Origin: Sphaerimonospora mesophila NBRC 14179 = JCM 3151
GTDB lineage: Bacteria > Actinomycetota > Actinomycetes > Streptosporangiales > Streptosporangiaceae
Reading direction: 5' to 3'
DNA length: 64,000 bases
Assembly: GCA_001552515.1 (NCBI GenBank)
Contig: BCRI01000002.1
Location: 62,001 to 126,000 of the forward strand
The notes below the pieces were generated by a model, which did no database searches, was not told the DNA's origin, and saw only the letters and a list, made by a program, of their open reading frames with translations. Positions 48,466 to 55,500 of the stretch are shown piece after piece; within the stretch, counting starts at the first letter, position 1; the number at the start of each line of letters is the position of its first letter. The translations under genes and the position numbers were made by a program.

Positions 48466-49578
48466 TCACGTGGCGGCCCACGTCTCCTTCCCGGCGTCCT
48501 TCCCGGCGTGAGGGGCGCCGCCGTCGAGGAAGTGCGCCCGCACCCGCTCGGCCGCCTCGGGTGACGCCCCGAGCCGGTCCAGGCCGAGCAGGGCGGCACC
48601 CACGATCGGCGGCACGTCGGCGATCACCAGCTTGGCGAGCGGGGCCTGCTCCGTGTAGGCCCGTGCGATCAGTGACATCAGCAGCGGGTCGCGGGCGGTG
48701 AGCACGCCGCCGCCGAGCACGACCTCGCAGGGTTCGCCGAGGAGATCGGTGCGCCGCATCGCCACGATCCCGAGCACGGTGATCTCCTCGGCCAGCCGTC
48801 TCACAATCGACCCGGCCACGGCGTCGCCGTCACCCGCGGCGGCGAGCAGCGGCGGCACCAGATCGTGCAGGCGGTCCAGGGACGCCTCCCCGAGATGCAG
48901 CCGGATGACCGCCTCCTCGACGGTGGCCGTGCCGAAGCAGGCGCGTACGGCATCGGCCAGGGCCGTGGCAGGGCCCCGGCCGTCCTCGGCCCGCACGGCG
49001 TGCCACAGCGCCTCCTCGCCCAGGTGGTGCCCGCCGCCCCAGTCGCCGCTGATCCGGCCGAGGGCGGGGAAGCGGGCGATCCGCCCGGAAGGGGCGACGC
49101 CGACCGCGTTGATGCCGGCGCCGCACACGACGGCGACGCCCCAGGGCGCGCTCGCCCCCGCGCGCAGCAGCGCGAACGTGTCGTTGCCCACGGTCGCGGT
49201 GCGGCCGTAGCCGCGGGTCAGCAGCTCGTCGCGGAGCCGCTCCTCCTCGATCGGCAGATCGGCGCCCGCGACGTAGGCCGCGACGTGATCGGCGTACGGA
49301 GGCCCGGCCGGCGGCCTGTACGACGGCCCGGTCGGCGCGGCGGGGGAGCCGCCGTCCCCGCCGAGGGCCCGCCGCACGGTCCGGCCGATCACGTCGATGG
49401 CCGCGGCGACCCCCGCGCTCTGCGGCAGGAACGCCGGCCCGCGCGCGGTCGCCAGAACGGTCCCGTCCTCGCGCACCAGGGCGACGTCGGTCTTGCTGTT
49501 CCCGCCGTCCACCGCCAGCACGGTGCGGCCCCCGTCGTCCCCGGCCGATGCGGTACGGCCCGTGCGGGCAGCGGTCAA
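48466..49578 (-). CDS. BadF/BadG/BcrA/BcrD-type sugar kinase (N-acetylglucosamine kinase-like)
   Basis: A protein of about 370 residues with the actin-like ATPase fold. Phosphate-1 motif VLAVDGGNSKTDVALV, VGNDTFALLRAG, VVCGAGINAVGV, then RISGDWGGGHHLGEEAL and EVVLGGGVLTARDPLL match BadF-type GlcNAc kinases. It is the last gene of the ROK-controlled sugar operon and would phosphorylate the imported or released sugar. The start is uncertain: TTG 49578 overlaps the glycosidase stop (TTGA), while GTG 49521 begins right at the first strand and has GGGGG before it. The central loop is Pro/Gly-rich. The sugar itself is not determined. Confidence 0.87.
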   Translation of the reverse strand: MTAARTGRTASAGDDGGRTVLAVDGGNSKTDVALVREDGTVLATARGPAFLPQSAGVAAAIDVIGRTVRRALGGDGGSPAAPTGPSYRPPAGPPYADHVAAYVAGADLPIEEERLRDELLTRGYGRTATVGNDTFALLRAGASAPWGVAVVCGAGINAVGVAPSGRIARFPALGRISGDWGGGHHLGEEALWHAVRAEDGRGPATALADAVRACFGTATVEEAVIRLHLGEASLDRLHDLVPPLLAAAGDGDAVAGSIVRRLAEEITVLGIVAMRRTDLLGEPCEVVLGGGVLTARDPLLMSLIARAYTEQAPLAKLVIADVPPIVGAALLGLDRLGASPEAAERVRAHFLDGGAPHAGKDAGKETWAAT

Positions 49579-50837
49579 CGGGACACCGCCCACGGCAGGT
49601 GCGCCAGGTTGGCCGCGACCAGCCGGTCGGCGAGATCGTCGGCGAGCGCCGCCTGCCCGACCAGCGGATGGGCCAGCAGCGCGGCCCTGACCCGGTCGGT
49701 GCCGCCGTCGCGTGCCGCGTCGAGGGCGAGCGTCTCGTAGGCGGAGACGTGGGCGATCAGCCCGCGGTAGAGCGGCTCGACGGGGTCGACGGGGACCGGC
49801 GCCGCTCCGTGCGCGCCGATCACCGCGGGGACCTCGATGACCGCGTCGTCGTCGAGGAACGGCAGCGTCCCCCCGTTGCGGGTGTTCACCACCTGGACGT
49901 CGCCCCGATCGCCGATCAGCGAGGCGATCAGCGCCACGGCGGCCTCGGAGTAGAACGCGCCCCCGCGCTTCTCCAGCAGCTCGGGCTTGACGTCCACGCT
50001 CGGGTCGGCGTACATCTCCAGCAGCTCGGCCTCGATGGCGGCGACCCGCGCCGCCCGGGACGGGCCGGCCTTCTGCTCCTCGACCACCTGATCGTGCTGG
50101 TAGTAGTAGCGCAGGTAGTACGACGGCACCGCGCCGAGGCGGCGGATCAGCTCCACCGGCAGGCCGGCCGCCTCGGCGAGTTCCTCGCCGTGGCCGTCGA
50201 GCGCCGCGGGGAGCACGTCCTCGCCGTCGAGCCGTACGGCACGCACCCACGTGAGGTGGTTGAGCCCGACGTGGTCCAGGGAGATCCGGTCCGGGGTGAC
50301 GCCCAGCGCGGCCGCGGCACGACGCTGGAACCCGATCGCCACGTTGCACAGCCCGATCGCGCGATGGCCCGCGTCGAGCAGCGCCCTGGTGACGATGCCG
50401 ACGGGGTTGGTGAAGTCCACGATCCACGCGTCCGGGGCGTACGCGCGCACCCGATCGGCGATGCCCAGCACCACCGGGACCGTGCGCAGCGCCTTGGCGA
50501 GCCCGCCCGCGCCCGTGGTCTCCTGCCCGACGCAGCCGCACTCGAGGGGCAGGGTCTCGTCGACGTCGCGGGCGGCCTGACCGCCCACGCGCAACTGGAT
50601 CAGCACGGCGGCGGCGCCCGCGACGCCGCGGTCCACCGTGGTGGAGGTGGTCACCCGGGCCGGGTGGCCGGCGCGGGCGAGCATCCGGGCCGCCATGGCG
50701 GCCACGAGGCCGAGGCGGTGTTCGTCCGGGTCGACGAGCACGATCTCCGAGATCGGCAGCTCGTCGCGCAGCCGGGCGAAACCGTCGATCAGTTCCGGCG
50801 TGTACGTGGAGCCGCCCCCGACAACGGCCAGTTTCAT
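49575..50837 (-). CDS. GH4-family glycosidase, 6-phospho-beta-glucosidase type
   Basis: A 420-residue NAD- and metal-dependent glycosidase of family GH4. The N-terminal nucleotide-binding motif is LAVVGGGSTYTPELIDGF. The manganese-ligand region has the cysteine of GLCNVAIG and the histidine of VGLNHLTW, and DFTNPVGIVTRALL is also typical. Family members cleave through an oxidation-elimination mechanism, and this branch acts on 6-phospho-beta-glucosides. It lies between the permeases and the sugar kinase. Since the importer is an ABC system, not a phosphotransferase system, the source of a phosphorylated substrate is unclear; the neighbouring kinase may act first. Confidence 0.92.
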   Translation of the reverse strand: MKLAVVGGGSTYTPELIDGFARLRDELPISEIVLVDPDEHRLGLVAAMAARMLARAGHPARVTTSTTVDRGVAGAAAVLIQLRVGGQAARDVDETLPLECGCVGQETTGAGGLAKALRTVPVVLGIADRVRAYAPDAWIVDFTNPVGIVTRALLDAGHRAIGLCNVAIGFQRRAAAALGVTPDRISLDHVGLNHLTWVRAVRLDGEDVLPAALDGHGEELAEAAGLPVELIRRLGAVPSYYLRYYYQHDQVVEEQKAGPSRAARVAAIEAELLEMYADPSVDVKPELLEKRGGAFYSEAAVALIASLIGDRGDVQVVNTRNGGTLPFLDDDAVIEVPAVIGAHGAAPVPVDPVEPLYRGLIAHVSAYETLALDAARDGGTDRVRAALLAHPLVGQAALADDLADRLVAANLAHLPWAVSR

Positions 50838-50855
50838 GTGATGTCAACGTCCCTT

Positions 50856-50900
50856 CGTTCGCCTCATTGACGTTCGTCTCATTGACGTTCGCCTCATTTG
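50856..50900. repeat. Three 15-bp tandem repeats at the permease 3' end
   Basis: Units CGTTCGCCTCATTGA (50856), CGTTCGTCTCATTGA (50871) and CGTTCGCCTCATTTG (50886) follow one another. The last unit includes the stop codon of the second permease gene; the others fill the short gap before the glycosidase. Confidence 0.85.
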
Positions 50901-51793
50901 ACGCCGGTCAGCTTGACGCCCTCGATGAAGACCCTCTGCGCGAAGAAGAACACGATGATCACCGGGGCTATCACGAGAAGGGTGGCGGCCATCGTGAGGT
51001 TCCACTGGACGCGGTGGACCGACCGGAACGCGGCCAGGCCGAGCGACAGCGTCCAGTGGTCCAGGTCGGTCCGGGCGTAGAGCAGCGGCCCGTAGTAGTC
51101 GTTCCAGCAGTAGAAGAAGTTGAACAGGGCCACGGCGGCGATCGCCGGGCGGGCCATCGGCAGGATCACCCGCACCAGCGTCCGGACCTCCCCGCATCCG
51201 TCGACCTTGGCGGCGTCGGAGTACTCGCGCGGGATCGTGATCAGGAACTGCCGGAGCAGGAAGATCGAGAACGCGTCGCCCAGCAGCATCGGAATGATGA
51301 GCGGCCAGAGGGTGCCGGTGAGCTGGAGCCTCGCCCAGATGAGATAGACGGGCACGGCCACGACCTGCGGCGGCAGCATCATCATGGTGATGACCAGCAG
51401 GAACGCGAGCTTCCTGCCGCGGAAGCGGAACCGCGCCAGCGCGTACGCCACCGGGACCGACGACAGCAGCATGAACACGGTGGCCAGGCCCGAGTACATG
51501 ATTGTGTTGCCGATCCAGGTGAGCAGCGGCGCCTTCTCGAAGATCTCGGCGAAGTTGTCCCAGTTCCACGTCCTCGGCCACAGCTGCGAGGTGAGCGCCT
51601 GGTCGTCGTCCATCAGCGCCGTCAGCGTGATGAACACCAGCGGCCCGAGGAACATGATCGACAGGGCGATCGCCAGCGAGTGGTGGGCGATCCACAGGAG
51701 CGCCTGCCGCCACCTGACCGACGCGGCGGTGGCGGTCCCGGCGGTGGGGGGCGTCCTGGCCGGGACGCGGGAGGGCGAGGCGGTGGTCGTCAT
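50894..51793 (-). CDS. Sugar ABC transporter permease, MalG type
   Basis: A 299-residue inner-membrane subunit with six predicted helices. The cytoplasmic EAA loop is EYSDAAKVDGCGEVRTLVRVILPMARPAIAAVAL. The C-terminal end FFFAQRVFIEGVKLTGVK is the standard MalG-type tail. The N-terminal 25 residues are Thr/Ala/Pro-rich. It pairs with the MalF-type permease whose stop overlaps its start by four bases (ATGA). Together they form the channel for the sugar delivered by the upstream lipoprotein. No ATPase gene is present in the operon. Confidence 0.95.
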   Translation of the reverse strand: MTTTASPSRVPARTPPTAGTATAASVRWRQALLWIAHHSLAIALSIMFLGPLVFITLTALMDDDQALTSQLWPRTWNWDNFAEIFEKAPLLTWIGNTIMYSGLATVFMLLSSVPVAYALARFRFRGRKLAFLLVITMMMLPPQVVAVPVYLIWARLQLTGTLWPLIIPMLLGDAFSIFLLRQFLITIPREYSDAAKVDGCGEVRTLVRVILPMARPAIAAVALFNFFYCWNDYYGPLLYARTDLDHWTLSLGLAAFRSVHRVQWNLTMAATLLVIAPVIIVFFFAQRVFIEGVKLTGVK

Positions 51794-52776
51794 GCCTCCT
51801 CCTCGGCGAAGCCGCGGAACTGCCGCAGCAGGACGAGCGTGAACATCATCGAGACGGCGAACAGCACCAGCGCCAGCACGCACGCGTAGCCCATCGCGAA
51901 GTCGCGGAAGCCCTGGTGGTAGAGCCATTCCGGGAACGTCAGCGTCGACTGGTCGGGGTAGCCCGGGGTGAACACCGACCCGGCCGAGTCGGTGGACCCC
52001 GAGGCGACCCGTGCCGCGATCATGGCCTGGGTGAAGTACTGCAGGGCCTGGATGACCCCGGTCACCGCGGCGAACATCACCACCGGCCGGATCACCGGCA
52101 GCGTGATCCGGTAGAACCGCTGCCAGGCCCCGGCGCCGTCGATCGCGGCGGCCTCGTAGAGCTGCTTGGGCACGTCCAGCAGGGCGGCCAAGAAGATCAC
52201 CATGAGGTCGCCGACCGACCAGAGGGCGAGCATGGTCAGCCCCCACTTCGACCAGGCCGGATCGCCGAACCAGTCGGGGGACGGGATGCCCACGGCGGAC
52301 AGGATGGCCTGCACCGGGCCGGTGCCCGGGTTCAGCAGGTACACGAACCCGAGCGTCCCGGCGACCACCGGCACCAGCGACGGCAGATAGAAGATCGTAC
52401 GGAACACGCCCACGCCGGCCTTCAACCTGGTGACCAGCTGGGCCACGCCGAGGCCGAACAGCACCCGCAGCGGCACCATGATCACGACGAGCCACAGCGT
52501 GTTCCTGATCGCCCGCCAGGCCGCCTCGTCCTCCATGAAGTACCGGTAGTTCAGCAGGCCCACCGGCTCCAGCGTGAACATGTCGTACCGCTGGAAGGAG
52601 AAGTAGACGGTGGCGAGCAGCGGGTACAGGAAGAAGACGGCGAACCCGACGATCCACGGGGAGAGCCAGAGCAGCGCGCGGAGGTCGTCGCGCCGGCCTC
52701 GGCCACGACCTCGGCCAGAGCCTCGATCGCGGACTCGACCGGCGAGCGGGCCGGGCAGGTCGGAGACGTGGGCCAT
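51790..52776 (-). CDS. Sugar ABC transporter permease, MalF type
   Basis: A 328-residue membrane subunit with six helices. After an Arg/Gly-rich N-terminus (RDRGSGRGRGRGRRD) comes LLWLSPWIVGFAVFFLYPLLATVYFSF. The EAA loop is KQLYEAAAIDGAGAWQRFYRITLPVIRPVVMF. It forms the heterodimer with the MalG-type protein. The gene is three bases from the end of the binding-protein gene and overlaps the next permease, so the genes are co-translated. The arginine/glycine run is longer than usual and low in complexity. Confidence 0.95.
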   Translation of the reverse strand: MAHVSDLPGPLAGRVRDRGSGRGRGRGRRDDLRALLWLSPWIVGFAVFFLYPLLATVYFSFQRYDMFTLEPVGLLNYRYFMEDEAAWRAIRNTLWLVVIMVPLRVLFGLGVAQLVTRLKAGVGVFRTIFYLPSLVPVVAGTLGFVYLLNPGTGPVQAILSAVGIPSPDWFGDPAWSKWGLTMLALWSVGDLMVIFLAALLDVPKQLYEAAAIDGAGAWQRFYRITLPVIRPVVMFAAVTGVIQALQYFTQAMIAARVASGSTDSAGSVFTPGYPDQSTLTFPEWLYHQGFRDFAMGYACVLALVLFAVSMMFTLVLLRQFRGFAEEEA

Positions 52777-52779
52777 CGA

Positions 52780-54114
52780 TCAGCCGCCCGAGGTCAGCTT
52801 CAGCTTGTCGTCGATGGTCTTGTCCACCTCGGCGAGCAGTGCGTCCAGGTCCTTGGCCCGGCCGGACTCCCACTTGATGTGCGCCTCCTGCAGCGTCTGC
52901 TGGTTGAAGGCCGAGTTGATGTGGGCGGGCAGCGTGGTGCTGTTCGGGTCGGCGAAGATGTCGAGGAAGGTCTGGAAGCGCTCGTCCTTCTTCAGGTCGG
53001 GCGAGGCCAGCGCCGGCAGCGTGCTCGGCACGTTGCGTATCGCGTTCGACAGCGTGACCAGGGCGTCGGTGTCGGTGCTCAGATACTTGACCAGCTCCCA
53101 GCCGGCCTCGGCGTGCTTGGCGCCGCGCGGGATGCCGATGACGGTGCCGGTGATGTAGCCGGCGCCGTAACGCTCGGCCTGGTCGTCGCCGACGGGGAGC
53201 GGCGCGGTGCCGTAATCGAGGTCGGGGGCGCCGTCGGCGAGCATGGCGACCCGCCACTCGCCGTCGATGGCCATCGCGACCTTGCCCTTGTGGAAGGGGT
53301 TGTCGGCCGACCACTCGTCGCCGAAGCTCTTGCGGAACTTCTCGAGCTTGTCGTAGCCGAACCAGTCGGTCAGCTCCTTCTGCCAGGTCATCAGCTTCTT
53401 CCACTGCGGATCGGAGCCGATGGCCGAGGTGCCGTCCGGGTTGGTCCACTTCGCGCCGACCATGACCCCGGTGTGGATCGGGGCGTTCTCGTACATCTGG
53501 CTGATCGGCATGAACCCGGCGACCTCGATGTCGCCCTTGTCGTTCTTGACCGTGAGTTTCTTGGCGAGGTCGGCCAGCTCGCTCAGCGTCTTGGGCGGCT
53601 GGTTGCCCTGCATGAGCTTCTTGTTGTAGTAGAGCCCGTAGGCGTCGGCGAGCATGGGCAGCACGCACCGCTTGCCGTCGTACTGCGTGTACTCGTCGAT
53701 CACCTTCGGGAACAGGGTCGCCGCGTCGATCTCGCTCGCCGTCAGGTACGGATTCAGATCCTGGAAGATGCCGGTCTTGCAGAACTGCGCGACGCTGTCG
53801 GTGGTGAACGACAGGGCGACGTCGGGCGGGTTGCCGCCGCGGACCGACTGGATGATCTGGTCGTCCTGGATGGCCTTGGTGGCCTTCACCGTGATCCAGG
53901 GGAACTTCTGCTTGAAGCCGGCGAGCGTGTCCTCGAACGCCTTGAGCTCGCTGTCGGCACTGAAACCGTGCCAGAACTCGATGGTGACGGGGGTCTGATC
54001 GGCGGGGCTCGCCCCGACCTTCGGCGGGCCGGCGGACTCGGTGCCGGCCGTGCAGGCGGTGAGCAGGGCGAGACCGGCGGCGGCCGCCGCGGAGATCACG
54101 AACGGACGTCTCAT
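52780..54114 (-). CDS. Sugar-binding lipoprotein of ABC transporter (family 1 extracellular solute-binding)
   Basis: A 444-residue exported binding protein. The signal peptide ends in lipobox LTAC (Cys21). The mature protein has VTIEFWHGFSADSELKAFEDTLAGFKQKFPWITV, GNPPDVALSFTTD, YGLYYNKKLM and a C-terminal lobe with GIPRGAKHAEAGWELVKYLST, typical of family 1 solute-binding proteins. It captures an oligosaccharide or glycoside outside the membrane and presents it to the permeases. The start overlaps the regulator gene stop (ATGA), so the regulator and transporter are translated together. The sugar is unknown; the GH4 enzyme suggests a beta-glucoside or similar. Confidence 0.94.
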   Translation of the reverse strand: MRRPFVISAAAAAGLALLTACTAGTESAGPPKVGASPADQTPVTIEFWHGFSADSELKAFEDTLAGFKQKFPWITVKATKAIQDDQIIQSVRGGNPPDVALSFTTDSVAQFCKTGIFQDLNPYLTASEIDAATLFPKVIDEYTQYDGKRCVLPMLADAYGLYYNKKLMQGNQPPKTLSELADLAKKLTVKNDKGDIEVAGFMPISQMYENAPIHTGVMVGAKWTNPDGTSAIGSDPQWKKLMTWQKELTDWFGYDKLEKFRKSFGDEWSADNPFHKGKVAMAIDGEWRVAMLADGAPDLDYGTAPLPVGDDQAERYGAGYITGTVIGIPRGAKHAEAGWELVKYLSTDTDALVTLSNAIRNVPSTLPALASPDLKKDERFQTFLDIFADPNSTTLPAHINSAFNQQTLQEAHIKWESGRAKDLDALLAEVDKTIDDKLKLTSGG

Positions 54115-55340
54115 TTCGGGGGGTGCCTTTCTTTCACGGAAAAGTGATCATCGGAGATCAGCGGGCCGAACAGCTCGTCGCGGGTCGCGTCGAGGGCGAG
54201 GTCGAGGGCGCCGGCGAGGACCGGGTTCCCCTCGACGGCGGACAGCCGCACCGGGGGCCGCGGGATCGTCAGCGCGTGCAGTTCCCGCTCGACGAGCCCG
54301 CGCAGGATCTCGCCCCCGGCCAGCGGCACCCCGCCGGACAGCACGACGACCTCGGGGTCGACCACCGCGGTGATCGAGGCGAGGCCGAGCGCGAGACGGG
54401 CGGCCACCTGACCGAGTGCGGCGCGCGCCGCCTCCGCCCGGTCGCCGCCCCCGTGGATCGCCGCCACGGCGTTCCGTACGGCCTTGGCCGGGCTGGGCCC
54501 GCGCAGGCCGTGGGCGCGCAGGACGCTCAGCACGGCGATGCCGCCCGAGAGCGCCTGGAATCCGTGCCGGGCCCGTTTGCCGACGTCGCGGGCGGTGGGG
54601 GCGCCGATCACCGGCATGTAGCCGATCTCGCCGGCGCCGCCCGTCGCGCCCCGGTGCAGCTTTCCGTCCAGGACCATGGCCGCCCCCAGGCCCTCCTCGG
54701 CCCACAGCAGCACGAAGTCGCGGTGGCCCCGCGCCGCGCCGCGCGACCGCTCGGCCTGGGCGGCGAGGTTCACGTCGTTCTCGATGTCGACCGGCACGCC
54801 GATCCCGTCGCGCAGCGTGCCGACCACGTCGGGAACGTGCCAGCCGGGGATGTGCGCCGCGTAGCCGAGGCGGCCGGTCGAGGGGTCGACCGCGCCGCCG
54901 ATGCCGATGACGACGCGGCTCAAGGCGGACGGGGTGAGCCCGGCGGGGTAGCAGGCGCCGCCGAGCGCGGCACGCACCCGTTCCACCACGTCACCGCCGG
55001 TGCGGCCGGGGGTGGGCATGCGGTGTGCGGCGACCACGGCCCCCGTGATGTCCGCCACGGCCACCTCGATCCTGGCCGGGGTCACGTCGAGCGCCGCAGC
55101 GTGCGCCGCGCGGGGATCGATCCGGTACAGCTCGGCCGTACGGCCCGGCATGCCCTCGCGGATGCCGTCCAGCACGACGAGGCCGGCCTCCTGGAGCCTG
55201 GACAGCAGCTGGGAGGCGGTGGGCTTGGACAGCCCGATGAGCGCGCCCAGCTCCGGCCGGGTGAGCGGACCCCGTTCCAGCAGCACTCTGAGCGCGGCGC
55301 CGTCGTTGATCGCCCGCAGCAGGCTCGGCGTGCCCGCCAT
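54111..55340 (-). CDS. ROK-family transcriptional regulator
   Basis: A repressor of about 409 residues. An N-terminal winged helix (LLRAINDGAALRVLLERGPLTRPELGALIGLSKPTASQLLSRLQEAGLV) precedes a ROK sugar-kinase-like domain (VIGIGGAVDPSTGRLGYAAHIPGW, DIENDVNLAAQAE, EGLGAAMVLDGKLHRGATGGAGEIGYMP). The usual C-x-C-G-x-x-G-C-x-E zinc motif after the E-I-G segment is missing (ARDVGKRARHGFQALSG). It heads the sugar operon and almost certainly binds the palindrome in its own promoter. ATG 55340 fits the family start. GTG 55385 and TTG 55370 (with GGAGG before it) are alternatives, since 55340 has no good ribosome-binding site. Confidence 0.9.
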   Translation of the reverse strand: MAGTPSLLRAINDGAALRVLLERGPLTRPELGALIGLSKPTASQLLSRLQEAGLVVLDGIREGMPGRTAELYRIDPRAAHAAALDVTPARIEVAVADITGAVVAAHRMPTPGRTGGDVVERVRAALGGACYPAGLTPSALSRVVIGIGGAVDPSTGRLGYAAHIPGWHVPDVVGTLRDGIGVPVDIENDVNLAAQAERSRGAARGHRDFVLLWAEEGLGAAMVLDGKLHRGATGGAGEIGYMPVIGAPTARDVGKRARHGFQALSGGIAVLSVLRAHGLRGPSPAKAVRNAVAAIHGGGDRAEAARAALGQVAARLALGLASITAVVDPEVVVLSGGVPLAGGEILRGLVERELHALTIPRPPVRLSAVEGNPVLAGALDLALDATRDELFGPLISDDHFSVKERHPPK

Positions 55341-55387
55341 GGGCCGCTCGCTCGCCGGTCGCCCCTCCAACCTGGCCCTCCACACAT

Positions 55388-55406
55388 GTTAGGAAAGTTT
55401 CCTAAC
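55388..55406. promoter_or_regulatory. ROK operator, perfect 9-1-9 palindrome
   Basis: GTTAGGAAA and TTTCCTAAC are exact inverted repeats around a single central base. The site begins at the last base of the -10 box and covers the expected transcription start of the ROK operon, the right place for repression. The sequence type agrees with known actinobacterial ROK-family operators (TTAG-(N)-CTAA). Confidence 0.85.
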
Positions 55407-55434
55407 TTATAGAGGTCGTGTTCCCCGGTGTCAA
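55406..55434 (-). promoter_or_regulatory. Promoter of the ROK sugar operon
   Basis: On the minus strand a perfect -35 TTGACA (55434-55429) is followed after exactly 17 bases by -10 TATAAG (55411-55406). This is the best housekeeping-type promoter in the window, and the operator starts at its -10. Confidence 0.85.
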
Positions 55435-55484
55435 TGGCGTGGCGTCCCCGCAACCGAGCTGTGACCCGCGGGTCGCGCGGCCAC

Positions 55485-55490
55485 TACAAT
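55485..55490 (+). promoter_or_regulatory. -10 box for helD
   Basis: TACAAT ends ten bases before ATG 55501. No ribosome-binding site lies between, so the mRNA should have a leader of only a few bases. Confidence 0.5.
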
Positions 55491-55500
55491 CTGTCGGCCT

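Noticed and set aside
55441-55500. Rifamycin-associated element upstream of helD
   Set aside because: The GGGGCTTGC-type inverted repeat was not found, so a rifamycin-resistance role for this HelD is not supported.
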